Shown here piece after piece: positions 1 to 5,301 of a DNA stretch of 7,627 nt (positions within the stretch are counted from its first letter, which is position 1; every line of letters begins with the position of its first letter). Where the stretch lies: positions 1 through 7,627 of the forward strand of contig CALHBW010000008.1 in assembly GCA_937930625.1 (NCBI GenBank), in the 5' to 3' direction. The translations under genes and the position numbers were made by a program. Origin of the DNA: an uncultured Saprospiraceae bacterium (GTDB lineage: Bacteria; Bacteroidota; Bacteroidia; Chitinophagales; Saprospiraceae). The notes beneath the pieces were generated by a model that made no database searches, was not told the DNA's origin, and was given only the letters and a program-made list of their open reading frames with translations.

Positions 1-25
1 GGCATGTTTAAATTTGCGGTAAAAG

Positions 26-269
26 TAGTTGACACTTTTTTGAAATGTAAAATGTAAAATAATAAATTTAAAATGTAAAAGTGCTTGTAGTACGTGTACA
101 GTACATTTTATTTTTTTTATTATTTAAAAATTTAAAAATCAATAAAATAGAAACATCTCGCGTTCACTCGCGTCCTACAACTTTTACATTTTACATTTAT
201 TATTTTACATTTTACATTTATTATTTTACATTTTACATTATTTCAATTTGAAGATGAAAGTGTCAACTA
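26..269. repeat. Foldback element 1 with TAGTTGACACTTT ends
   Basis: The 13-base end TAGTTGACACTTT at 26-38 returns as its exact reverse complement at 257-269. Inside, AT-rich arms also pair: 60-90 (AAAATGTAAAAGT..TTGTAG) with about 174-204 (CTACAACTTTTACATTTT). The unpaired centre (about 91-173) includes GTAGTACGTGTACAGTAC and a run of T. There is no open frame and no clear target-site duplication. The same end sequence bounds a second element at 2551-2750. The element lies downstream of the abfD-like gene and fills most of the gene-free stretch 1-343; the rest of that stretch (270-313) shows nothing recognisable. It could be a non-autonomous foldback/MITE-like element or a large intergenic hairpin. 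The inverted repeat is seen directly; its nature is inferred. Confidence 0.7.
182..240. repeat. 21-bp tandem repeat inside foldback element 1
   Basis: A 21-base unit beginning TTTTACATTTTACAT and ending TTATTA is present exactly at 182-202 and 203-223, with a third partial copy at 224-240. Each unit contains two smaller TTTTACA words. The left arm at 43-80 carries the complementary word ATGTAAAA, so the right arm has probably grown by unit duplication. Confidence 0.85.
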
Positions 270-313
270 AAATTCTAAACATACCAATATTTTGAATACC
301 TTTTGGAGTTTTT

Positions 314-350
314 CATTCACTCATTCGCTCATTCAAAATTCACTCATTCC
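314..350. repeat. ATTCACTCATTC word repeat, copy 1
   Basis: A tract built from the words ATTCACTC and CATTCAAAATTCA. The core CATTCAAAATTCA recurs at 1947-1983, 2771-2807 and, on the minus strand, in 5611-5645. Here it overlaps the last two sense codons and the TGA stop of the abfD-like gene at 344-350. Confidence 0.75.
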
Positions 351-1876
351 ATCCCAAACACCCGCCCAAAATACCCTGAAATTTCCTCCACCAACAAATC
401 CTTATCCTCTTCCACATCAATACCTGCGAGAATTGAGGCGAGGCGTTTTTTATATTCCAACTGCATGGCGCGTCCGATTTGGATGCGTTGGGCTTGCGGT
501 GAACCTGCGCCGTGCATACTTTCGGTGAGGTAGCCGACGGCATTTCTGCCCATCGTCAGATTTTCGATAAGGCGTAGAATGCGGATGCGGTCTTCCGTCT
601 TGACGTCTGCTTTTCCGCGTAGGTATTTGTGTAATAATTTTCCGATTTCGGGATGATTTAAGTCCTTTTCTGAAGGCAAAGTAGAAACCAATCCGCCACC
701 CAAATCCTGCGCCAGTCGCGCCAATTCAAAAGGCATTTTCGTGACGTGGTGTTTGCAAACATTCGCCAACATTTCATCGCAAATATACGCGCCTGATTTG
801 GTCGGATAGCCTTGATACGATGCCGCAATTCCGGTGGCATAAATCGTTTCATTTTGGTGTGTCATTTCCACCAATTTATCTTTGATATGCGAGGCTTTGG
901 GTACGCCGTTCATCTCTGCAATCGAAGCTGCCGCGCCTATCAGCACATCGCCCAAACCCGTCTTGCAGACATACGACCGCCTGTGATACGCCGTAAATCG
1001 CTCGACCAACATTGCCGCAAAATCATATTCGCCATCCATGAAAATATATTCATTCGGAATAAAAACATTTTCAAAAATTACCATTGCCTCCTGACCACCA
1101 TAAGTGGCATTGCCCACATCGATACTACCGCCTTCCATGCTCCGCGTATCACACGATTGACGACCATAAATATACGTAATCCCCTCTGCTGTAACGGGTA
1201 CTGCACCCACAATTGCAAATTCTTTGTCTGCCTCGCCCAGTCGCATCGTTGGCATTACGACCATCCAATGCGAATTGATACAGCCCGTTTGATGCGCTTT
1301 TGCACCGCTAATCCATACGCCTTTGTCGCTGCGTTTGGTGATGTGAACGAACATATCCTTGTCCGCTTGCGCGTGTGGTGCGAGGCTTCTGTCACCCTTC
1401 ACATCAGTCATTGCGCCGCCGACTACGTAGTTGTATTGGTGCATCAAAGTCAAAAAAGACTTCATTCGATTATGATAATCCGTGCCGTATTTTTCGTCCA
1501 TTTCAAAGGTCACGGAATAGAGCGAATTAAAAGCATCCATTCCGACACAACGCTGAAAGCAAGTGCCTGTCAGTTGACCAAGTTTTCGCTGCATTTTATT
1601 TTGCAACACCAACTCATTCGCATTGGTACATACATGCAAAAAACGACTCACACGCTCCCCCGTAAACGGCGAAATCACCGATGCCAATTCAGGAGCAGCC
1701 ACCGCCAAATCGTAGGTCTTCGCCAGCGCATTTATCGACGGACGAATCATCGGATGCTCCACAGGTTCTTCCACCAATTCACCGAATAGATATACTTTTA
1801 AATTCCTATTTCTAAGCGAATTAATGTACTCTGCACCCGTATTTATTTTAGTATGAATATCTTCAATAACGGTCAT
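344..1876 (-). CDS. abfD: 4-hydroxybutyryl-CoA dehydratase (AbfD) family enzyme
   Basis: 510 aa. The family is a flavin plus [4Fe-4S] enzyme that converts 4-hydroxybutyryl-CoA to crotonyl-CoA, often also with vinylacetyl-CoA isomerase activity, and shares a fold with 4-hydroxyphenylacetate 3-monooxygenases. AbfD hallmarks that separate it from the monooxygenases are present: CFQRC (C106, C110), YHRRSYVCK (H298, C304), GGQEA (E263), YGRQSCDTR (238-245) and TESMHGAGSPQAQR (451-464). HPMIRPS is at 41-47. The Clostridium aminobutyricum ligands are, from memory, C99, C103, H292 and C299; here the His-Cys gap is one residue shorter. Residues after about 485 (acidic, ending VFGME) extend past the usual C-terminus. 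The ATG at 1876 has an A-rich leader and no Shine-Dalgarno. The gene lies 100 nt downstream of maoC on the same strand and is likely cotranscribed with it. The family is secure; the exact substrate is inferred. Confidence 0.88.
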   Translation of the reverse strand: MTVIEDIHTKINTGAEYINSLRNRNLKVYLFGELVEEPVEHPMIRPSINALAKTYDLAVAAPELASVISPFTGERVSRFLHVCTNANELVLQNKMQRKLGQLTGTCFQRCVGMDAFNSLYSVTFEMDEKYGTDYHNRMKSFLTLMHQYNYVVGGAMTDVKGDRSLAPHAQADKDMFVHITKRSDKGVWISGAKAHQTGCINSHWMVVMPTMRLGEADKEFAIVGAVPVTAEGITYIYGRQSCDTRSMEGGSIDVGNATYGGQEAMVIFENVFIPNEYIFMDGEYDFAAMLVERFTAYHRRSYVCKTGLGDVLIGAAASIAEMNGVPKASHIKDKLVEMTHQNETIYATGIAASYQGYPTKSGAYICDEMLANVCKHHVTKMPFELARLAQDLGGGLVSTLPSEKDLNHPEIGKLLHKYLRGKADVKTEDRIRILRLIENLTMGRNAVGYLTESMHGAGSPQAQRIQIGRAMQLEYKKRLASILAGIDVEEDKDLLVEEISGYFGRVFGME

Positions 1877-1905
1877 AATTTTGCATTTGCTTATTCATTC
1901 AAAAT

Positions 1906-1942
1906 CATTGTAGCATTATCGCATTTCATCATTGTAGCATTA
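1906..1942. repeat. 37-bp repeat, left inverted copy flanking maoC
   Basis: Internally CATTGTAGCATTA, then TCGCATTTCAT, then CATTGTAGCATTA again. The reverse complement of 2466-2502 matches it at 33 of 37 positions. The copy lies between the abfD-like start and the maoC stop, so the two inverted copies bracket the maoC gene. Confidence 0.85.
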
Positions 1943-1946
1943 AAAC

Positions 1947-1983
1947 CATTCACTCATTCAAAATTCACTCATTCACTCATTGC
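1947..1983. repeat. ATTCACTCATTC word repeat, copy 2
   Basis: The words CATTCACTCATTCAAAATTCA and ACTCATT are repeated. Read on the minus strand, the first TGA of this tract is the stop codon of maoC (1977-1979), the same arrangement as at the end of the abfD-like gene. Confidence 0.75.
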
Positions 1984-2456
1984 CCCGTGTATGCTTGCCC
2001 GATAAATTCGGCGACACAAGCGGGTTTTTCTTGTCCTTCGAGTTCAAATTCCACCTTTAAAATGAATCGTGCGCCGTTTGGAATTGCTTTGTATTCGAGT
2101 AGCGATACGCGTCCGCGTAGGCGCGAGTCCACGAGTGTAGCGTTGGGAAATCGCACCCGATTTAAGCCGTAATTTACGCCCATCACGACATCGCCAAAAC
2201 TGTAGGTGTCGTAAGTAAAACGCGAGGCAAAAGACAGCACCATAAAGCCATGCGCCACCGTATCTTTGTATGGTGAATAGAGCTTAGATTGCTCTCTGTT
2301 GATGTGAATCCACTGCTCGTCTTCGGTGAGTGTGGCGAAGGTATTTATTTTTTCCTGCGTGATGTCTATCCACTTGGAAATACCCAATTCTTTGCCGACA
2401 TGCGCTTCTAAATCAGCGAGTTTTTTGAAGTTGGTGGCGTATGCTTCTTGTTTCAT
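1977..2456 (-). CDS. MaoC/NodN-like enoyl-CoA hydratase
   Basis: 159 aa from the ATG at 2456, a single hot-dog domain. MaoC-type hydratases add water to trans-2-enoyl-CoA, such as crotonyl-CoA, giving the (R)-3-hydroxyacyl-CoA. The hydratase-2 motif is visible as FATLTEDEQWIHIN, with the D46/H51 pair at the five-residue spacing of the family. AHGF (68-71), VNYGLNRVRFP (94-104) and the C-terminal KPACVAEF (144-151) match the NodN-like branch. The frame stays open to an ATG at 2507, but those 17 extra residues (MYIVALTHFS..) are encoded by the intergenic repeat at 2466-2502, so the start at MKQEAY is preferred. It lies upstream of the abfD-like gene on the same strand, and crotonyl-CoA could link the two. 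Physiological substrate unknown. Confidence 0.86.
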   Translation of the reverse strand: MKQEAYATNFKKLADLEAHVGKELGISKWIDITQEKINTFATLTEDEQWIHINREQSKLYSPYKDTVAHGFMVLSFASRFTYDTYSFGDVVMGVNYGLNRVRFPNATLVDSRLRGRVSLLEYKAIPNGARFILKVEFELEGQEKPACVAEFIGQAYTGQ

Positions 2457-2465
2457 AATAAATAA

Positions 2466-2502
2466 TAATGCGACAATGCTGAAATGCGTTAATGCGACAA
2501 TG
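2466..2502. repeat. 37-bp repeat, right inverted copy flanking maoC
   Basis: TAATGCGACAATG, then CTGAAATGCGT, then TAATGCGACAATG. It is the inverted partner of 1906-1942, with four mismatches. It lies in the maoC leader, 10 nt upstream of the preferred start codon. Confidence 0.85.
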
Positions 2503-2591
2503 TACATTAGTGCATTGAAATGATTGACAAGTTTATCTAAACCATAGAAGTAGTTGACACTTTTGGAATTTGAAAAAATAATTTAGACCTC

Positions 2592-2623
2592 CGTTTACTA
2601 AACTTCAAAAAGTTTAGTAAACG
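2592..2623. repeat. Perfect 14-bp hairpin inside foldback element 2
   Basis: CGTTTACTAAACTT at 2592-2605 and AAGTTTAGTAAACG at 2610-2623 form a perfect 14-bp stem with a CAAA loop. The stem contains the smaller palindrome-like word GTTTACTAAAC. No T-run follows, so it is not a simple terminator. Confidence 0.85.
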
Positions 2624-2673
2624 TACATAAGGCACTAATTTTTAGGTCATTACAAATTTTGATGACATGCTTA

Positions 2674-2704
2674 CGTTTACTAAACTCGAAAAGTTTAGTA
2701 AACG
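2674..2704. repeat. Second copy of the CGTTTACTAAACT hairpin
   Basis: CGTTTACTAAACT at 2674-2686 pairs perfectly with AGTTTAGTAAACG at 2692-2704 across a five-base CGAAA loop. The stem is the same as at 2592-2623, about 80 bases away, while the loops differ. The pair could serve as protein-binding sites or as ends of a degraded element. Confidence 0.85.
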
Positions 2705-2770
2705 GATGACTTACATTTTGTGTAATATTAATTTCATAAAGTGTCAACCAATCAGATAAACTTGTCAAAT

Positions 2771-2807
2771 GATTCATTCATTCAAAATTCATTCACTCAT
2801 TCATTAA
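2771..2807. repeat. ATTCACTCATTC word repeat, copy 3
   Basis: The words ATTCATTCATTCAAAATTCA and TTCACTCATTCATTAA. It has the same core as the copies ending the abfD-like gene and maoC, but here it stands free of any gene end, directly outside the right arm of foldback element 2. Confidence 0.7.
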
Positions 2808-2902
2808 TCCCAACAAAATTAAATTTTATTTTTCGGTATTATCTGCTAATTATGAATTTAAATTAATATTTTTCGCCTGATATAAAGGAACACGAAGGCT
2901 AC

Positions 2903-3035
2903 CCGTCTAAGTTTGCTTGTGAAGTTTACTCGGCAGACGAAGGTTTTTATGAAATGTAGTGATTTGTCTCATAAAATATTCGCACTGAATAAAGGGATTC
3001 GTCTGACGAGTCTTCATTTAGGCAAACTTAGACGG
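2903..3035. repeat. 133-nt long-stem inverted repeat upstream of the membrane-protein gene
   Basis: Three stacked helices can be read. CCGTCTAAGTTTGC (2903-2916) pairs perfectly with 3022-3035; TGAAG (2920-2924) pairs with 3012-3016; ACTCGGCAGACGAA (2928-2941) pairs with 2998-3011 with one mismatch. This gives about 32 pairs interrupted only by small bulges. Within the 56-nt loop, TTTTATGA (2945-2952) pairs with TCATAAAA (2969-2976). It ends 31 nt before the start of the gene at 3067. It could be a structured 5' leader, a small RNA or a palindromic mobile repeat; no known riboswitch class was recognised. Confidence 0.7.
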
Positions 3036-3066
3036 ATAACCAACACAAAGAAAATAAAGGAAAGAA

Positions 3067-3459
3067 ATGAGTAAAGGAAAGTTAATTTTACGTAGTGTAT
3101 TGGCAACATCGCTTGCCTTTGTTTTGTCTGTCGTATTCATTGGTTTAATAAGTTCTTTTGCTGATGGAGAAGGTGCTGTTTTAGAAGGCATATCGTATGC
3201 ATTGCTAATTGGTGGTTTGACTATATTACCTCCTTATCTACTCATAAATTTCCTTGTTATTCTTATAATAATAAAATCTGAATTGCCGATAAAAAAGCTG
3301 GTCATGCTTTGGGGTATTGGAGCTATTATTATGGCGATACTTTTTGTGCGGAGCGTCGTTCATCAGACGCCTAATGAGTATGTTTTTTACATTTTCTTAT
3401 TGATTGCATCTTCGATGTTAAATGTGTTTTTTGTATTGAGAAATACGTCTGTATCATAG
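3067..3459 (+). CDS. Small four-helix membrane protein, unknown function
   Basis: 130 aa. No family is recognised. Hydrophobic stretches at about residues 9-31, 42-69, 78-97 and 106-125 predict four transmembrane helices with short loops. The N-terminus is basic (KGKLILR), the first loop acidic (ADGEGAVLE), and a Lys-containing turn (KSELPIKK) joins helices 2 and 3, which suggests both termini face the cytoplasm. There are no Cys and no catalytic motif. The start ATG follows AAAGGAAAGAA, the only leader in the window with a Shine-Dalgarno-like GGA. It sits downstream of the 133-nt inverted repeat, which would be in its leader if transcription starts upstream. It is followed after 69 nt by the Cys-rich lipoprotein on the same strand, with no terminator between. 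The function cannot be assigned from sequence. Confidence 0.75.
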   Translation: MSKGKLILRSVLATSLAFVLSVVFIGLISSFADGEGAVLEGISYALLIGGLTILPPYLLINFLVILIIIKSELPIKKLVMLWGIGAIIMAILFVRSVVHQTPNEYVFYIFLLIASSMLNVFFVLRNTSVS

Positions 3460-3467
3460 TTTTTACA

Positions 3468-3495
3468 TTGATAATGAAATTATTATTTATATTTG
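3468..3495 (+). promoter_or_regulatory. Bacteroidota-type promoter for the Cys-rich lipoprotein
   Basis: TTG at 3468-3470 and TATATTTG at 3488-3495 match the -33 TTG and -7 TAnnTTTG boxes with a 17-nt spacer. The predicted transcript would start near 3500, about 28 nt before the ATG at 3529. This also argues against translation starting at the in-frame TTG at 3493, which is part of the -7 box. Confidence 0.55.
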
Positions 3496-3528
3496 GCATT
3501 ATTCATTTATATTAAAAAACTATCAATT

Positions 3529-3876
3529 ATGAAAATGTATCGTATTTTACTATTATGTCTTGTTTTTGGAGTTGCTTTTGGTGCCTGTAAGAAAAAGGAA
3601 GACCCAAAAGTAGCTGCTAAAGCACTTTGTGCTTGCCATGAGCCTGTACAGCAATTGCAAGAAGATTCCAGAGCTGCGGCAGGCAACTCTGCCAAACTTA
3701 CCGAGATTGCTAAAAAAATGGGTGAAGCCAATAGGTCAGCAGGCGATTGTGTCAAAGAAACTGTTGCCAATTTAGGAGCTTCGCTCAAAAATGATGGCTT
3801 CAAGAATGGCTTGTTGAATGAAATGAAAACACAATGTCCGGCAGCAGAAAAATTGTATTCAAGATTTGTGAAATAA
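3529..3876 (+). CDS. Small Cys-rich lipoprotein, unknown function
   Basis: 115 aa from the ATG at 3529. The N-terminus MKMYRILLLCLVFGVAFGAC is a lipoprotein signal: a short basic start, a hydrophobic core and a lipobox ending GAC with C20 as the lipidated residue; Phe at -3 is slightly atypical. The mature protein begins KKKEDPK and is otherwise helical and charged. It holds four Cys: the CACH pair C34/C36, then C73 and C103, spaced so that two disulfides are possible. CACH has one residue too few for a haem c CxxCH motif. The protein is probably anchored in a membrane, facing the periplasm or the outside. It has its own promoter, and a strong terminator starts 27 nt after the stop. No named family is recognised; similar short Cys-containing lipoproteins are common in Bacteroidota. 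Confidence 0.78.
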   Translation: MKMYRILLLCLVFGVAFGACKKKEDPKVAAKALCACHEPVQQLQEDSRAAAGNSAKLTEIAKKMGEANRSAGDCVKETVANLGASLKNDGFKNGLLNEMKTQCPAAEKLYSRFVK

Positions 3877-3903
3877 GGATTAATTCGATTCCGTTACAAA
3901 TAG

Positions 3904-3942
3904 AAAAGCCTCCTATACGCAAGCGTACAGGAGGCTTTTTTT
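3904..3942. terminator. Rho-independent terminator, probably bidirectional
   Basis: GCCTCCT (3908-3914) pairs with AGGAGGC (3929-3935), and TACG pairs with CGTA inside, separated by one mismatch and closed by a short loop. AAAA precedes and a run of seven T follows (3936-3942). The symmetric A-run and T-run let it end both the plus-strand lipoprotein transcript and the converging minus-strand transcript of the lipocalin-like gene. Confidence 0.9.
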
Positions 3943-3958
3943 ATTGATAATCAATTAA

Positions 3959-4447
3959 TTATTCTACCGCATCAAATGTTAGGGTTTCGGTAAAATTAAT
4001 GCCGTTATCGGTATATTTTCGGAGTAGAATCATTTGTTTTCTATCCAATTCGGAAATCTCAAAAGTCTCATCGTCAAGGGCTGAAAAATCAAGTAATAGT
4101 TCTGTCTCATCACTACTGACAGTCCATATCCCGTTGTCGATAATTTGGTCAGAATTGGGGGTGCATCTGATGTCGCCTTGTTCGAAACTGAATGAACCGG
4201 TAGAGGAAAAACCGTAAATATCATCTTGGTCGCATGAGTCCAATTGTGCATACAAATCCGTAATTACAAATGTGCCTTGCAACATACCGGGTTCGATGGT
4301 GTGTGCGGCATACACCCAGGGATTGTCAGCAAGTATTTCTTCAGCTGTAGGTGGATTGATGAGGTCTTCTCCTTGTTGGCAGGCACTCGCAAAGATAATA
4401 AGTGATAAGCCGAATGCCAATGACCATAGTTTTGATTGTTTCGTCAT
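3959..4447 (-). CDS. Lipocalin-like lipoprotein
   Basis: 162 aa. The signal peptide MTKQSKLWSLAFGLSLIIFA is followed by the lipobox SAC, with C23 lipidated; the mature N-terminus is CQQGED. The remaining residues fit the Bacteroidota lipocalin-like pattern of a small beta-barrel. A paired Cys motif, SCDQDDIYGF (71-80) and IRC (93-95), likely forms a disulfide. A hydrophobic strand follows GIWTVSSDETELLLDF (106-121), and the closing strands are FEISELDRKQMILLRK (129-144) and FTETLTF (152-158). Such proteins are periplasmic or surface-anchored, and their ligands are generally unknown. The ATG at 4447 follows CTATTTACAAC, with no Shine-Dalgarno. The gene stands alone, between the bidirectional terminator and the rplI terminator. 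The leader has a weak hairpin (CAGTTTTTT 4506-4514 with 4525-4533). Family-level call by pattern only. Confidence 0.78.
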   Translation of the reverse strand: MTKQSKLWSLAFGLSLIIFASACQQGEDLINPPTAEEILADNPWVYAAHTIEPGMLQGTFVITDLYAQLDSCDQDDIYGFSSTGSFSFEQGDIRCTPNSDQIIDNGIWTVSSDETELLLDFSALDDETFEISELDRKQMILLRKYTDNGINFTETLTFDAVE

Positions 4448-4610
4448 GTTGTAAATAGATTTGAGAAGCCAGAAGTCAAATTTTCTGCTTCAAAGGTTTG
4501 ATAATCAGTTTTTTACTAAAAATAAAAAAACTGTTCTATTAGCTATATATGATAAAAACAATAATTGTTCCTTGAAGTGTTAAGGTTGGAATTTTAACGT
4601 TTGAGGCAAT

Positions 4611-4642
4611 AAAAAAGCCCATCCTGACGGATGAGCTTTTTT
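4611..4642 (-). terminator. Terminator of the rpsF-rpsR-rplI operon
   Basis: On the minus strand: A-run, GCTCATCC, loop GTCA, GGATGGGC, then six T. Eight positions face each other with one mismatch (A4634 against C4619). It lies 23 nt after the rplI stop, on the strand and at the distance expected to end the ribosomal operon. Confidence 0.88.
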
Positions 4643-4664
4643 ATTTTTCTATATAAAGTCGCTA

Positions 4665-5204
4665 TTAAGCGTCTCCTTCTGTAGTGGCTGCTTCTTCGGT
4701 AGCAACGGCTTCTTCTACTTCTGCTTTGACTTCTTCTTTTGCAGCGGGCTGCTTTTTGTCGTCATCGAAGACCGTAAATTTGATTTCAGCCTGTACCTCC
4801 GGGTGTAGATTGGCAACTGCGGTGTAGTCACCGAGCGTTTTGACATCTTCGTTAAGTCTGATGTCGCGGCGTTCGATTTCTATATCAAGCTGCTCTTTGA
4901 TAGCTGCTGCCAATTGTACATTGGTAACACTACCGAAGATTTTATCTGTTGTACCCGTTTTAGCGGCGATTTTGATGACGGCGTCTTTAAGTTTAGTTTC
5001 CATTTCCTTAAATACACCCAACATCTGCTCACGACGAGCGCGTTCTTTTTGTAATCGCTCATCAAGTTTGGCGCGATTCGCAGGATTGGCAATAACTGCC
5101 TTTTTTTGTGGGATAAGGTAGTTACGTCCGTAACCGTTTTTGACATTGACTACATCATTTACGTAGCCGAGTTTGTCCACATCTTTGAGCAATATGACTT
5201 CCAT
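4665..5204 (-). CDS. rplI: 50S ribosomal protein L9
   Basis: 179 aa. bL9 binds 23S rRNA near the L1 stalk base and bridges to the neighbouring ribosome. The N-domain MEVILLKDVDKLG.. with the signature NGYGRNYLIP (23-32) is followed by the long connecting helix (about 41-75). The C-domain (about 78-147) includes KIFGSVTNVQLAAAI and ends with IKFTVFDD. Typical L9 stops near residue 148; here about 30 extra residues (150-179) form an acidic Ala/Glu/Val-rich tail, which looks disordered. The tail resembles in composition the much longer tail of S6 in the same operon. The ATG at 5204 has the A-rich leader AAACATAAACATC. It is the last gene of the operon, 97 nt after rpsR, and the spacer is filled with repeats. 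Confidence 0.97.
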   Translation of the reverse strand: MEVILLKDVDKLGYVNDVVNVKNGYGRNYLIPQKKAVIANPANRAKLDERLQKERARREQMLGVFKEMETKLKDAVIKIAAKTGTTDKIFGSVTNVQLAAAIKEQLDIEIERRDIRLNEDVKTLGDYTAVANLHPEVQAEIKFTVFDDDKKQPAAKEEVKAEVEEAVATEEAATTEGDA

Positions 5205-5221
5205 GATGTTTATGTTTTGAA

Positions 5222-5300
5222 GTCCATAGTCGGCAGTTCATAGTCCATAGTAATTAGAAAACGCATAACTATGGACTATTGACTATCAACTATCGACTAT
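5222..5300. repeat. ATAGTC-word inverted repeat between rpsR and rplI
   Basis: The words AGTCCATAGT, TAGTCCATAGT, ACTATGGACTA, TTGACTATCAACTATCGACTAT follow one another. ATAGTCCATAGT (5240-5251) pairs perfectly with 5268-5279 across a 16-nt loop. TCAACTATCGACTAT (5286-5300) recurs on the minus strand at 6764-6778. The repeat fills almost the whole rpsR-rplI spacer, so the hairpin is part of the operon mRNA. Confidence 0.8.
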
Positions 5301-5301
5301 A

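Larger units (their letters stand above)
2524..2768. repeat. Foldback element 2 with nested inverted arms
   Basis: There are two nested pairs of arms. The outer pair is TTGACAAGTTTATCT at 2524-2538, with its perfect complement at 2754-2768. The inner pair is TAGTTGACACTTT at 2551-2563, paired with 2738-2750 with one mismatch. The inner end is the same as that of the element at 26-269, but the interior differs and holds two strong hairpins. There is no open frame. It lies between the divergent maoC and the membrane-protein gene. It forms part of the gene-free stretch 2457-3066, which also holds a 37-bp repeat, a word repeat at 2771-2807, AT-rich sequence at 2808-2890 and an inverted repeat at 2903-3035. 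Confidence 0.75.

Noticed and set aside
182..350. CRISPR array from the short repeats
   Set aside because: The repeats are AT-rich words in direct tandem, without unique spacers of constant length.
812..1789. A 325-codon open frame on the plus strand
   Set aside because: It is fully antisense to the well-supported AbfD-like gene, and its product is rich in His, Cys and Arg with no domain.
2457..2507. Upstream start at 2507 for maoC, adding 17 residues
   Set aside because: The extra residues are encoded by the intergenic 37-bp repeat and are not hydratase-like; the ATG at 2456 gives a normal N-terminus.
2908..2915. TAAGTTTG as a -7 box for the gene at 3067
   Set aside because: It matches TAnnTTTG, but no TTG lies at the right distance upstream and it is part of the inverted-repeat arm.
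2903..3035. CRISPR or riboswitch identity for the long inverted repeat
   Set aside because: There are no repeated direct units with spacers, and no known riboswitch core was recognised.
3493..3528. TTG start at 3493 for the Cys-rich lipoprotein
   Set aside because: That TTG lies in the predicted -7 promoter box, and the ATG at 3529 gives a proper lipoprotein signal peptide.
3628..3642. CACH in the small lipoprotein as a haem c site
   Set aside because: Haem c attachment needs CxxCH; only one residue separates the two Cys here.
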